Shown: positions 26,252 through 39,780 of the stretch, in pieces | How positions within the stretch are numbered: the first letter of the stretch is position 1 | Layout of the letters: the number at the start of each line of letters is the position of its first letter | DNA from: Symsagittifera roscoffensis | Taxonomy: Eukaryota; Xenacoelomorpha; Acoela; Convolutidae | Length of the DNA: 48,152 nucleotides | Assembly (NCBI RefSeq): GCF_963678635.1 | Contig: NW_026971588.1 | Location: 1 to 48,152 of the forward strand | Direction: 5' to 3' | Notes under the pieces: model-generated | Database searches by the model: none | What the model was told of the DNA's origin: nothing | The model's input: the letters and a program-made list of their open reading frames with translations, nothing else | Position numbers and translations under genes: made by a program

Positions 26252-28476
26252 GAAAGGCTGTGCGACATTTTCTGGAATCGTTTTTCCAGAAACATTTTGG
26301 TCTGCTCGACAGTAGGGTACTCCAGCATTTTCTTCCGGGGGAATATTTGGAGCTGTTCTGATCCAAGTGACCAGGGACTGCTGCATATTCCTATGATTTG
26401 GATATCTGTGCTGTTCAGAATGAAAGCTCGCATCGTCTCGTGGATTTCGTTATTTGCGTTGTCGTCGCCTTCATACACCTGAAAATGACAAACTTTGAGA
26501 GAAAGCATGCGTAGTTTGACATTATTAGTTCACTCTTTGCATTGTATGCTATTTGATGCTCGATGAACGTAGATTTTTTTCTGCGTGTGTGGGAGTTGAA
26601 GAGTTCCACAGTTTGTTAATGAAAAAATATTACATTCAAATTTTGTTTAAGCGAAGCTGCCAGAATTTGTAACTTTTTGAAAATTTCAAAAGATCAAAGC
26701 CCAGCAAAAACTCAAAAATTACTGTGTCGTTGAGCGTATGATAAACCACGCTTCGCTTTTGTTTGCCCATAGCTCCCCTTTTGGTGGCATACCTGATGAT
26801 GCATGTCTTCCAGTACGACTGCTGCGGGCATGTGTTGTCTGGCGAAGGAGAAGGCATACTTGAACAGAATGGGGCCATATATGGAAAGATCCTCTGCAGA
26901 CACGCTCACAAATGTCACTCCAGGCAGCTCAAATGGCAACACTGTCTTCACCAAGTGACTCTTGCCTACCTGCGGAAAACTTTTTGTTCATCAAAAAAGT
27001 GTGACGATTTACCCACATATCATTTATTGTTTAAAAAAGTCCTTAAAAAACGAGGAAAGAAGTTAAGAAATACCCGAGCTACTCATGAAAATGCCCAAAA
27101 ACTAAAGGCCAAAAGGTATAAATAAAAAAAAACACTTGGTTATCAAAAAGGAAAGTTTTAAATCACAGTACTTGTTTTGGTCCGTAGATGAGAACCGGAT
27201 CGAAAATCTTATCACGTTTCCTCTCTGATTTGTTCATCTTCTCTCCAGTGGCGTCATCAGTTTCGTCTTCACTTTCATCTCCGTCGTCGTAAATCCCTCG
27301 TTTAGATTCTTCCATATACGGAGTCAGAAATAGCTGAACTAGCTCAGGGTCGAAAGGAAACGTTTTTTCTTCGATTGTTGATTTGAAGAAGGCACGAGTC
27401 TCCGTGTCCAGAGAATCCACCGGTCCGATTACAGAATACTTTGTCTTCGCTTCTTCCTTCATTCGTGCCTCAAACCTACACAAAATGAAGCCCAGAAGGT
27501 ATTTTGGTTTTTGCTTCCATCGTAAGTTCATCATAAACTTTGATGTTCCAGAAAAATATATATACAAATCAAAGCTGGAGGGTTTCAAGACCGAATATAT
27601 TTCAATCTCACCTTTTTCTTTCTCTCTCATCATGTTGGGCTGTCAGCACTGTTATTTTCTTGTTCAATTCTCGCAGTTTCTTATCCAGTTTAATTCTGTT
27701 GTCAACTAAACCATAATAATACCCAAGCAAAAAATCAGTAGAAAGAACGCTATCGACCGAGATCCAGCATTCCAGGGGCCGGTTTAGGGGCGAGGGGATG
27801 GGGGGCTTTATCCGACCACTCACCAACCAAAGAGTCCAACCTTTGGTATTATTTTATGACATCCATTGTTGGCTTTTTGCGCAACTATATATCAGTTTTG
27901 AAGGGGAGAGAAAATTCTAGATCCGCTCCTTGACCAAAACTATCTCAAAAATGAGCCCTAACAGGTAGTGTGCATAGAAATTTTTTGACACTTTTTGTGG
28001 AACTAATCGTTAAGTTTTTCTAGGCCAGCCACTTCAAGCTTCCTAACCAAATAAAAATATGTATATAGGTCTCGTATTACAAAAAATTGCGTTCCTGAGT
28101 CCTAAAAAAAGTTTGAGAATGGGTTCGCCTCTGCGTAACTGATATTTTAGATTGTTAATAAATCTATAATTTTACATTCTGGCTGCCATCGTACAGTATT
28201 AAATATAAAATCAAATTAATTTCAGTAAAATTTACCTAGTTGGATTTTGGGGAGTGACATTGAGATGAAATTGATCGCCCTCTCGTAATGATACACGGCC
28301 GCTAAGTAGTTCAACTCATCTTCCCCATTTCGAGCGTTACTTTGGATTCTTTCCTCACTCGTTCTGCCTCCCTTTTCCTCCAGTCTTGAAGCTCTGATCT
28401 CCTCAATTGCTATTTGAAGAGGATCCTTCCTCAAAATTGTAATCGGGGGAGATAACATTTCAACAGCGTGAGACAT
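26252..28476 (-). CDS. AAA+ ATPase resembling DRC11/IQCA1, exons 1-5
   Basis: Five exons with GT-AG borders fit one frame: 28476-28236, 27705-27612, 27475-27172, 26969-26793, 26478-26252. The Walker A motif GPKQVGKS is split by intron 3. Walker B is VVLEDM, with Glu-Asp in place of the usual Asp-Glu, as I recall for the DRC11 family (a WIED-type motif). A later segment IIGICSSPWSL...FPRKKMLEYP matches the second half of an AAA domain. The N-terminal ~110 residues are helical and charged. An acidic linker (DDGDESEDETDD) precedes the ATPase. With the exon at 2393-2708 the protein would be 452 aa, clearly shorter than DRC11 proteins (~800 aa). In that family the protein is part of the nexin-dynein regulatory complex of motile cilia; VPS4/katanin-like ATPases are an alternative. 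Confidence 0.72.
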
Positions 28477-30779
28477 TTTAGAACGAAAGATTTGCTAGAT
28501 TTTTAAGAAAACTTTTATCTGACTCTGAATAGAATCGTATTTGTCTGAGTAGAATCGTATTTGTTCAATATATCTTGCATTTGCAGCTGAAACTACTTTC
28601 AATCAATCAAGAGCTCAAATATTCATGTTTTTCAATACTACAGAATCTCAATGTTGTGTTATTTTTTTTGGATGGCATGTAACAATCAAAAACTGAGCCA
28701 TTGGTGTTTATGCGCAAACACAAACATTTGGCTGCACTTTGCACGCATCAACTGAAGAATCAAAACAGTTTTACTTTTTATAAGAACCATTCCACTTTTT
28801 ATTCGAAATTAGATCAAAAGTGGTTCATTATCGTAGTCCTAAAACTTTTACAATTCATGCAAATTTTGTATATATAAAAAATGGACATTCTCAAATGAAA
28901 TCCGCGTGTCATTTTGTTTTGGAATATATTTTTAGGTCGACCAATTTGATTTTTCCAGAACTCCAAAAACTATATCAACTCTATTTTGTTTAAAATTTTT
29001 TTACACTGCTGGCAACTTTTGAAAAAACAGGCTAGAAGGGACTTTGAGCCCTTTAAAAAGTTTTGACAAAAAAGTTGTGTTTTTTTTGGTGCAATATAAC
29101 TAAAAATAAAAACTTGGGTAGGAGCAGTTCCCTCTTTGTAATAATTTGAGACATCCAATTTTGGCTGACTTAGCTTAAAATTTTTGTAAAGGCGTCTTTG
29201 GCGTTAATTTATATTAATTTTGATGGGAGCGCGCGCCAAAAAAAATGCAAATTTTTATTCAAAATGCGTAAAAACGCTTCTTTTGCCTTTTTTCAAAATT
29301 TTGTTTATCCGCGGCGCTGAAAATTTTGTTGATTTGAAATTTTTCTGAAAATCCTTCTCATCGAGAAAACCTAGAACCTCTCCTGATGTTTCTTGGGAAT
29401 TTATGGGGATTTGAAAGTTGCTAATATGGCCAATTCGTGATACGTAACGAGCAACATATTGCGTTCTTATAACATGTGCGAGCTGCGGGTTAAACTGCTG
29501 TTTTTTGAATTGAGGTCTATCTCTTTGTTGTAAATTAGGAGACAACGCTATATACATTTTTTTTTTCAAAGCATGCGGGCGGAGAAAAAAAAACTCTTTT
29601 CTATCAATTATTTGATTAGAGTTTTTCAAACAAAAGTTTCTTATTTGGCCTTAAAGAGCAGTTGCAACATTCAGGGATTCGCCCTGGTCTCGAACAGTTT
29701 TGTTAGTGTTCTAATCTTAAGCTTTACTAGTTAGTATCGAGAGAAACATCCCCAGTAACATAGTAACCATCAAACAGAAGTCAGAGTTTTCCATTGAATT
29801 GAATTTTCTAGTTTTGTTGAGTCAAGTTCATTGCACCCAGTTCTCTCTGGTGCATCCAAAATGCCTTCCTATGTTAGAAAAAAAGCATGGAGTAATGTCT
29901 TTGTTTTCTGGCACCATATTCTTAAGTTGAACGCGCCAAAATTTTAACTATAGGCAATTACTGGCTGTAAGTCAATTTAAGCTCCTCCCGTGCGCGTTTT
30001 CACACGAAGTAGAGTATGACTTGTGATGACCGAAAAAATAAAGGAATGTTCGAATCGTTCGATTGATCAAAGCACCCCTGATAGCTCAAGTTCCTTTACC
30101 GAGAAATTTTTTTCTAGTGAATTCAGAAATCTCGATGCGTTTTCAAATGTTACCCGAACCCTTCAGTGCCCAATCCCCGAAGATGCATCGCAGACCAGGC
30201 GGGTGTCAAGGTTTTGATCGAATTGATTACTCTCTGTAATTTCTGATACTAATTTCAAGGTTTTTTGAATGCCTTAAGGTGTTCACTTTTTACTTCAAAA
30301 ATTTTATTTTTGCCTGTGTATTTAGAAAAAAAATTGTGGAACCGCTGTTTGGGCTAGAAATGGACGAGGTTTTGTTAGCTGGCGTATCAGCCCGATAATT
30401 TTTTTAAACTGTTTAAATTTTTTCTTTACAGCCTCCTGTTTTCTTTTTGTCATTGCTAGAAATCTCATTATCAATTGTGTGTGTAACCTAACCATTCTAT
30501 TTGATAACATGCAAAAACAACGTGTCTACTGACATGGCTACAAATTTTCGGTCCAGTGTTTGTAGTACTGCTTTCAATGTGTTTTCATGAGGATATATTT
30601 CGTTTCAGTCAATACATTGTCTGGATATGCGTACTTGGTTACAATCAGTTCTTACAGTCAATTGTTGCAGTCAACTTACACTCTTTTGTTACAATCTCGT
30701 CTAGATATGCGTACCTGGCTTTGCAGTTGATACCTATTAGGTCTATCGTTTTTTGAAGTTCAGCCCGCATACCTGTTAA
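28477..30779. other. Gene-poor stretch with repeat debris
   Basis: No supportable ORF. It contains a copy of the dispersed repeat (29320-29500) and the hairpin repeat at 29655-29700. The upstream part must hold the promoter and 5' UTR of the AAA+ gene, but no element is recognisable. Confidence 0.45.
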
Positions 30780-32560
30780 AGGGTAGTACCCCATTCAGTA
30801 CTTAGTACGTCCCCGATGAGTCTAAATTTGTCTAAGTTAGCATTGCTCCCGATGAACTTGAGTTTGCATTGAGCTCTGGTTTTTCATCCAACCGGATTTT
30901 TTTTGTGAACCTCCACAACGTAAATTGAGAGTTGAGAACAATGTCTGATCCCTGTCATTGGTTTTAATTAGCTGCCGTTGTTTTCTACAGCAGTTCAAAA
31001 TTGGGCAATCGATTGTTTTAATTGTGTATAACTTTGTTGATCTTTTTGAGTTCATTACAAGTTTCACAGTTTAGTCCTTCCTGACCGTCACCACAATAAG
31101 GCTAACTCATTTTTTGTCTGAGCATTTATCTAGTTTTGATACTACTTTTCTGATCGATCAATTTGTTTAATTCGTTACGCACTTGTTCTTGTAGAGTACC
31201 GTTATCTGCGTTCTCTCACAGTTATTTTTTTTCTTTAATTTTGGTCTTTTTTGCAAACGCCATCGGTCGACTCAGCATTGCTTCTATTTTCTTTTTACAC
31301 CTGAATTTTTAACTCTCCCTCTTAAAATTTTTAAATGCTTCTGCTATAGCCATGACTGTGAAATGACCTCGTGGGATGTCTTCCCATTTATTGACATACA
31401 AAAAATCGACAGATGCCATCTGGTCATCATTTTCTTCTATTTTTTAAATTTTTTTTCTTCATTTTTAGATTGTTCTTCGTTTCCATTCTGATTAAGGTTA
31501 ACGTTTTTCGATATTCAAGTTTTTGCGAAGTGACCCCGTTTTGCTCACTTAGAATATAAACTTTTTGAATTTGCTTGACATGATTATTGGTGTTTCGGTC
31601 CAAATGTTTTTCCACACTTGTTTCATAGTCTGTTTTTTCCGCCTTGGTTTGAGTTTTGGTTCACCCTTGTACTATTATTCGCTCGAAGAAATATTTGTCT
31701 TCCTTTCATCAGTCTATTACCGCGTTGATGCTTTTTGTAATTCTACTGTCCTCGTCAACCTCGTGGTTGTAAGTAACCCATAGTTTTTGTTTGATAGAAG
31801 TTGATTTTGGTAGATCATAATTGTCTGCACTGTTTTGCTGTCTTCGATTCTCTCTCTGGTGCACAATTGGTTTTTCATATGCAATATGTGGTGTTCCCGT
31901 TTCTGCTAATATTTCCTCAGCTATTTTTTTTGTTCAAAGGGGCAATGAACATGTCTCCTACCCATTCATCTTCTCGATTGCCGCAGTCGGCCTGTGACGT
32001 TTGTTCAACCAGATCCTTGTGGAACTGTTCAAAGGAGTCGCTTCTTTTTCGTTTCTGGCACTTGAAAATGGATCGTTCAAAATTGAATACCATTGTTTCA
32101 ACGAAAAACTCTTGTCATTTTTTTCCTGAATTGTCTTGTTGTTGCTGAATGCAGATTATTTCCCATTGCAGTTGCCCTTGACATTCAGCGCCCAAATAAA
32201 AAAAGTAAAATTTGTAATCTGGGCATCCGCTTCGTCCAACCTGAATAAATTGCAGTGCACTCTTTTTTCTCGTGCCATAATGACTTTGTTGTTCAACCAA
32301 GCTCATAGTTTCTTTTAATTACGTATATCGCGGTTTCCCTTTTGGGCCTCTACTTTGCCGGAAGTTTCATTTTATATTTTGTTTCGATGGGTTCTGTTAC
32401 TTCAGGTTTCTTGCAAAATAAATTTTGTACATCCATCCCGTCTTCGGCGAATACAGCCACTTCTATTAATGCGGCCCATTTCGACTAGTTAAATGTCTGT
32501 TCTGCTTATTCCTGCTGCCAAAATGGGACGATGCTGAGAGGTTTTTATTGTAATCTGCTG
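30780..32560 (-). pseudogene. Decayed gag region of an unrelated Ty3/gypsy element
   Basis: Reading the minus strand at 31937-32070 gives a gag-like stretch (FEQFHKDLVEQTSQADCGNR followed by EDEWVGDMFI). This corresponds to the conserved 'C-x-F-G-x-x-E-D-E-x-V-R-D' region of Ty3/gypsy Gag proteins. The surroundings carry the same flavour, but stops and frameshifts occur every few dozen codons. A basic, Cys-containing segment lies further downstream in sense. There is no similarity to the Gag of the intact element. It is an old insertion with unclear ends. Confidence 0.55.
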
Positions 32561-33644
32561 GTTGCGCCATGTCATACCCCCATGTATGACTGATCTTCAT
32601 TACTGAATCCGAACGTCTTGAGCACAGGAACAACGCAACTTAAAACAATTGGTTGGTAAACAATCAACTGTTTTTCCGAGAACTTTTGTTTTCACCTACG
32701 AATGTCACACTATCAAGGTCATACGACTGGTGTACATCAGAGTACAACATTTTTTATTGCTTGCCATTATCCCGCGGGATGACAGTTGTACTGTCTCCTA
32801 ATTTGGGGCCGAGAAGTTTTCAGCTAAATTGAATTGGAAAAAAAGATCAGATTTGCTCAAGGAGGGAAATTGGAAAACCTTAATCTACAAATTTTTAAAC
32901 CTTTTTTTCCTATCGCATAACTGAGTCCGGTAGAAATTTTTATGAAACTTGCTTTTTCTTCAAACACTTTTCCAAATTCTTCAATGTACGCTTTGAGGTT
33001 TTTTGCAATCTGCAATCCTTAAAAAGGTTAAAACAACAACATGGCAGAATCTGTTATTGCAGATCTTTTACGAATACTGGTCATTCATTTTCCTTTTTTG
33101 TTAAAAACGATGCAAAACCAAAGTAGGAAGAAAATAAAATGATCAACGAAAGCCAATGTTCGGGCAATTTGACTAAAACAAGTTAGATACAGCTTTAGGA
33201 CGCAGACTGCTTAAAAAAGCAAAAAACCTTTCAAAATTCAGAGTTTTGAATTTTTTGTCTGGTTTTTAAATAAATTTAGTTTATGGAGTTGAATTTTTAA
33301 AATAAAATTACCAGAACTAGGAAAAAAGTTTCAAAATTTTGTTTTATACCAATTTTTGCATATATGAATTTCATGAGGAAAACTAAAAGTAAAATTTACC
33401 GAGGAGTAATTCTAAGCTTTTCACATTTTTTAAATGGATTGGCGTGAACTAAATCAAATTCTATGATTTTTGTTCAGGTGTTTTTTGTAAATTTATCAAA
33501 TGAAAAATTAACAAATTAACGCGCTTTAATCAGACTAAGTTTGCCACAGAAGTCTCAAATGCAAAACTATTGTAACTCTATGGAAAATATGTGAGGTTTG
33601 CTACCCTGATCTCCGAAAGAGATATTGAGAAAAAGAGAGCTACT
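32561..33644. other. Non-coding stretch, nothing recognised
   Basis: AT-rich sequence between the gag remnant and the inverted element copies. I see no ORF, RNA gene or repeat that can be supported. Confidence 0.4.
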
Positions 33645-34053
33645 TGAGTTAGGTTCGAGTTGTAACTCATAGAGTAATTTCGGATAGCGTACACCGTCTG
33701 CTCGTCACGCTATCTTATTTTCGGCCGGATAGATTCGTGCAACCTCTTAGTCCAATACCGATCCTAATCTTACTGTTATATCTACTAGTCTCAGGGTGTT
33801 TAACTAGTCTCTGCTAGGCTCAATAGATCTAGAGTATACTGGCGTATTGCGATTGCTAAAGGTCCCTTGGAGAGGTAACTAATTTCTAAGTTAAAATCAA
33901 ATCTCTCTGGTGCTGAAATTACAAGTAGTTTCAGCACCTACAAATAAGTGGGTTGCTAGTTAGATAAATCGTGATTGGTTAATATCAAATATTTTATAGA
34001 GATAAAATATCCAATTTATAACCAATAATAAATATAGTTTATATCTGGTTCCA
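33645..34053 (-). repeat. LTR of the left arm
   Basis: This 409-bp copy starts TGAGTTAGG and ends GGTTCCA on the plus strand. It is collinear with the intact element's LTR but has scattered substitutions, for example GGATAGCGTAC for GGATAGGGTAC and a rewritten stretch around 33850-33880. Confidence 0.9.
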
Positions 34054-34684
34054 CCCATCCGGGGTTTACAGAGTTTTTTAATCTTGTATCTTCTTTCTGT
34101 AATGGGGGATTGATGATGACCTTTGATATTTGGCGAGCATCATTATTTGTTCCGTCCTTGGAAAAGATAGCTCCAGGAAGCTAGAATCGTCGACATAAAG
34201 TTGTTAGTTATCGTTTGACAAAGACTATGACCGCCAACGAAATCAATCTGATTTCAAGATGGTTTGCTATGATCGTCTGTTCTTGATTGGTTATGGAGAA
34301 CTGTATTTCGATCTGGTTTGGGAATGGCGTAAAACTCGAGTTTGGAGGAATGCCTGGTAGCTCAGATTTGTACGTATGCTTGGACATCGAAGTGATCATT
34401 GGTCTGAGTCAATGAAGTCCTTTTCTGCGAAGTCAAGTCGTACTCAAAATACATTTTGAGTCGTGTTTGTGGTAGTATGATGGAGTCGTCTAGTCTTTGG
34501 ATGCTCGTCTTTGTGGTTGTGTGTAATCGATGTACTGCATATTATGATTTACATTTTATAAATTTTGTTAATTTTAATTCTTTAGTTATGATTTTGGTTA
34601 ATTGTTTTCGCAAAAGCGTTTTAGTTTTAGTTCAGTTATTTTTAAGAGTTACTCACACTTGAGTACGTCTTGTCAAAAATTTTG

Positions 34685-34793
34685 ATGTGGTCACAAAGCG
34701 TGGATGTAGCACGGTGGGTTAGGCCGGCTATAGAGCATGCTCAGGACGTCCTCTCTGGTGGGTTAGGCCAGGAGTGGGAGTATGATTTCATGC
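34685..34793 (-). ncRNA. Second copy of the conserved 3' RNA-like element
   Basis: Nearly identical to 6755-6864, including both GGCCTAACCCACC copies, GCATGC and GGACGTCC, although neighbouring sequence has drifted more. Confidence 0.5.
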
Positions 34794-35615
34794 TGGTTTT
34801 TAAGGGGTCCTGTTTTGTGTTAACTTTTTATGTTATATTGTTTCTGGTTTTCCTGTTGTTTCGTTGGTTGTGTCCTTTTCTCAAAAATCAAATTGTTTTT
34901 GGTTTAAGGTTGTCTTGCGACTTTTTGCTGTTTTATGATTTCTTTTTTAGAATTGGTAACAGTCTTCAAAAGAATAAATTATCCAGTTTTAAGCTGGGTT
35001 AATCCGGTTTGGGTACCGTGGGTTTTCTTTTTGTAGTCATGCTGTTAGTTTATGGTTTATGCTGATTAGTAAGCTGCGTTGGTTAGTTTGGTTATTATAT
35101 AATTTCCTTTCCAACCGAGTTAAAGGAAAAGTGGAAAGATGTTATTGTTGGTTTAGTCGTTGTTAGTGAAAACTTAAAACTTGAATTCATTATTTTAAAC
35201 AATTCTTCGTGGGCGAGCTGTGCGATTGTGGATAGAATTTCTGTGCGCTTGAACAGAAGATAAAGGAAAAATTATTACTGCATTTCATTTGTATGAATTT
35301 ACTGCTTTTAAGACTACATTTTACTGCCTTTGGGGTTGAAAATTATAAATTGATTTTCATCGTACTTAAATTTACTACATTTAGGGAAATAGTTTAGAGA
35401 TGAATTTACTACTTTGAATTGACTTTTATAGCATCATTTAGTGCTGTTGGTTTAAAAGAGTTTAAGATGAAAAACAGAGTTTATATTTTTATTTGTTTTT
35501 TCTTGTTTTGAAGGTGATCGTGGTGTGAAGACTAAAGAAAATTCAAGTTACTGAATAAAATTGTTAGTTCTATTTTGAATCAGTTAGTTTGAAATTTATT
35601 AAAATCATAGTTACC

Positions 35616-36782
35616 TTAGTCGTCGGGGAAAAAGCCGTGAGGGAAATTATCGTGAATAGCGTCTGATGTAGTTAGTATTTTTGCTAGTATGCGTATGATA
35701 TTTTTAGTGTGCAGCAGTGGCCAAAGCAATTGTAGTGCTTTTATGGTTTTTAGTTCTTTGGTGTCTACTGCAAATTCAAGAGGTTTGTTCTGGATTAGAT
35801 TGTAAATTTTATTATTGTATTTAGTGTTGTGGATGAATTCTAAAAATGGGTACTTCTATAGGTTGAATATATTCATGTGGAATGATCAGGGGTCGGGATT
35901 CTTCGTCGTTGAAGGTCTTCGTGAGGGGACAAAATATATACATTTGAGTGATTGGGTCATAATTCCGATGGATGCCTTGAAAGTTAGTATTTTTAATGCA
36001 ATACGTGAAGTTGAGGAAAAACGGTGAGCTGTATTTGGAATTGATGAATTGAAATCTGTGGTGAGGTTGTCTTGATAGTGTGTGTGTATGAAAATGATAA
36101 TGAATGAAACGATAAAAAGTGTAGGAGTGCGTTTGCATAGTTTTCAACATGATGTCGTGTGAGCAGTGCAAATCACGTTCTTTTCGTGTCAGGAAGTGAA
36201 AGCTTAGTGAAAATGTTTAAAATTTTTCGTGAAATGGTTCGTATGCTTGAATGTTTGATAGTGCTTCTGAAATAATGTGATCATGCTTTTTATCGAGTAT
36301 ATTAAGTGTGAATAAGTATGATGTTTTAATGAAAAAATTTTCTGTTATTTGTGGATTTGCGAATTGATCGTCGTCAAGAAATTGATCTTGATTAGATCTG
36401 ATGATGTTATGATCATAATATTCAATTGAGTAGTCGTTAGCGCGGGGTGCAGTGAATGTTTTTAGCAAATTTTTATACCTACGTATGTAAATTTTCTGGA
36501 TGATAGTGATGTGGTCAGAGAAATTAATTCGTTTCTTCATCTTTCAATATCTACTGTGGTGTTAAGGTGTGGTAGCGTAAGAGGGTTAGTGAAACTATAA
36601 TAAGCTGTCCAATGAAGTGTGGGTATTAATACATGTTCGTCTACGAAATGATGTGGTTCAGAGTTAAAGTCGGATTGGTTTAAGGTGTATTGGGGAAAGA
36701 AGGGTAGGGTTATTTGAAAGTAATTTGGAGTATTGGTGTGGTCTGGATGGTTAACGTGTTCTCGGCAGTTCCGGGTTTGGAT
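35616..36782 (-). pseudogene. 5'-truncated, frameshifted copy of the 597-aa gene (left arm)
   Basis: Three pieces of frame cover residues corresponding to ~215-597 of the intact protein, broken by small indels near 36535, 36215 and 35845. The copy stops abruptly at the 5' side near 36782, where the inverted right arm begins. Amino-acid similarity is high (e.g. NYDPITQMYIFCPLTKTFN). Confidence 0.8.
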
Positions 36783-36796
36783 CAAATTTAAATCGT

Positions 36797-37002
36797 AACC
36801 ATCCATTATCACTAGTACCACAAAATTTCAGAAACTTAGCACTAGTAAGCATCGCAAATTCAAGACCAAATCATATACAAAGCCCAATTCAACACATTGT
36901 AACACAACATTCTCAAAATGACGATACATTTGAACAAATAATTGAGCAACCACATACCACAAATTTTCAATCTCAGAACAATCATTTTTTTTAGCCCACG
37001 AT
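36797..37002 (+). pseudogene. Tail fragment of the envelope-like gene (right arm)
   Basis: The plus-strand frame encodes a stretch collinear with the last ~68 residues of the 875-aa protein (NHPLSL...NFRNLA, ending EQIIEQPHTT and FQSQNN). A stop lies shortly before the expected end. It runs into the copy of the 597-aa gene with its ATGA context kept (CGATGAGCCG). Confidence 0.75.
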
Positions 37003-38807
37003 GAGCCGACAAGTTGGATCCCTTCACCGTTCCATTTCCCATCCAGCCAACCACCAAAACCCAGTTCCCATTATCCCATTTTTTCCTTTCCCGCCACCTG
37101 AATCACCCCACGTTAACACATCATCCGGCATGGATTCTGACACTAATTCAGACATCACCAGTATTAAAACAATTTACCAATTTAATAACTCAGATATCGA
37201 AACCCCAGACGAATTTGCAAACTCTGAACCCAGCCCACCAGCATTTTCCCAACCCCCCTTTCGCCCTATTCACTCCCAGTCCACAAATGATTCCCCCTCA
37301 ACCATTTCTCATATTTTCCAAGTAACCCCGATATACTCCCCCTTTACCAATGATCATTCCAACAACAATTCCCCAGAAACCACACAAATTTCACCAGAGT
37401 TAGATAACCTAATAACACTTCAACAACAAATACAACATCCTCATACCCTAACTATTCACCAATTATCATCAAATAAAACATCATCAAACCCACCAACTCC
37501 TACACCCTCTTCCGATTATACCCCTTCTTTAGATCAATCCTCCAAATCAACCCATTCATCATCCACAACTAACCGCGCATATAGAACGTTTAAAAAAAAT
37601 TCCCCAACCACCCGTTCCCCTCCAAACCCGGAACAGCCCGCGATTATGTAAGCCACCCTGACCACATTAATACCCCAGCCTTTCTCCAAACTTCCCTTCC
37701 CCTCTTCCCCCAATATACCATTAGTGATTCCAACCCTAACACTGAAGAACCTCACTATGTCAATGAGCACGTACTAATCCCTACACTTCACTGGACATCA
37801 TTTTATTAATTCACAAATCCACTTTGTATACCACTAAATAACACACTTACGAAATAGAGAAAAGTAAACTAGACCTTTTTAGACTCACCACAGCACTAAC
37901 ACCTAGACAATTCACTCACGTAGGATATAAAAAACTACTAAAAACTTTAACTGCACCCCGAGCTTGCACTGCACACTTTCTTTTTCACCTGATTTTCTAT
38001 CGAATATTATGATCACAACATCTTCCGACCTAACCACGACCAATTTTTAGACGACGATAAATTCGCTCCCCCTCAATTATCAGAAAAATTGTTCAACAAA
38101 ACACCTTACATCTTAACACTAAGCTCACTAGACAAAAAACACGGCCACATTATTTCCGAAGCACCAATCGACATCCAAGCTTATGAATCACTTCACGATA
38201 AATTTCAAACTTTTTCGCTAACCTTTCACTTCCTCACTCCAAAAGAACGAGATCTGCACTGTTCACACGACATCATGTTGCGAACTAAACAAACGCACAC
38301 TTACACATACTATAGATTTATTCAAAACCATTTTAAATTGCATACACCTTCACGACAACCCCATCATCGTTTTCAGTTTATCAATTCAAAGTACACTTCA
38401 CCATTTTTCTTAAATTTCACATACTGTATTAAAGACACTAACTCCAAGGCATCCCCAGAAATAATGACCCCATAACCCAAATGTATATATTTTGTCCACT
38501 CACCAAGCCCTTAAACGTAGAAGAATCACTACCCCTCATTGCCCCACATGAATATATCCAACCTATAGAAATCCCGATATTAGAATTCATCCACAAGACT
38601 AAACACAATCACAAGCTTTTCAACCTCATTCAACACACTAGTCACGAGTTTTCTGTAAGCACCGAAGAACTAAACACCATAAAAGCACTTCAAATGTTTT
38701 GCCCACTGCTTGAAACTAAAAACATCATCCGCATATTAGCCAAATTACTAACCACATCAGATTCAATTCACGACATCTTCACTCATGGTTTCTTCCCCGA
38801 TGCATAG
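37001..38807 (+). pseudogene. Full-length but broken copy of the 597-aa gene (right arm)
   Basis: It starts MSRQVGSLHRS, keeps the Ser/Thr/Pro-rich N-terminal third, and breaks near 37650 with stops and indels through about 38090. It then stays open in two pieces to HGFFPDA at the end. Changes keep the protein sequence better than chance drift would. Confidence 0.82.
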
Positions 38808-39669
38808 GTAAATATGATTTAATTAATTTATAACTAACCAAATTCAAAACAAACTAACCATTGCTTAAAAAATGTTTCTTCATTAGCCTTTAGATCACCA
38901 TCATCTACAATCAAGAAAACAGAAAACAGAAATAAAAATAGCAAACTCTTTCAAAGATTCTAATTTTTTCAAATGGCAAACTTTTTTCTAAATTTTAAAC
39001 TTTTCTTAACAAACCGCAATAAATGACGCCGTAAATAATTTCTTCTCCACAGCAGTAAAATCATCTACAAATTTTTCTCCCCAATGTAGTAAATTTAAAT
39101 ACACTGAAAATATTTTGCTAATTTCAATCCTCATAATGCAGTAAAATTAAAATTTTCAGCAGTAAATTTATACAAATGTTGGCAGTACTAACTTTTTCAA
39201 GAATCAATCGCACACAAATTCAATCCAAACTCGCACAGCTTGCCCACGACGAATTGTTTAAAATAATGATTTCAAATTTTAGTTTTCACTGATAACAATT
39301 CAAACTAATAATAACACGTTTCAAACTTTCTTTTAACCCGGTTGCAAAGGAATTATATAATAATCCCAACTAACCAACGTAGCTTACTAAACACCATGAA
39401 ACATAAACTAACAGCATGGCTAAGAAAAGAAAACCCACAATACCCAAACTGGGTTAAACCAGCTCAAGGAACCGATAATTTATTCTTTTGAAGACCATTG
39501 ATAAGTCTAAAAAAGAAACCATAAAACGCCAAATAGTCGAAAGACAAACCCAAACCAAACAATTTGACTTTTGAGAAAAGACACAACTAAAACAACAAAA
39601 GGAAAAAACAACCAGAAACAAACACGACACAAAAGGTTAACACAGAACAGGACCCCATAAAAAACCAGC

Positions 39670-39780
39670 ATGAAATCATGCCCTCACTCCTGGCCTAACC
39701 CACCAGAATAGGACGAAGTCCTGAGCATGCTTAATAGCCGGCCTAACCCACCGTGCTATAACACACGCTTTGTGAACACA
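39670..39780 (+). ncRNA. Third copy of the conserved 3' RNA-like element, opposite orientation
   Basis: The plus strand carries GGCCTAACCCACC twice, with GCATGC between them, in the same order as in the sense strand of the intact element. GGACGTCC has degenerated to GGACGAAGTCC. Confidence 0.5.

Noticed and set aside
37014-37325. 103-aa plus-strand ORF in the right arm
   Set aside because: It is an out-of-frame reading of the Ser/Pro-rich start of the 597-aa gene copy.
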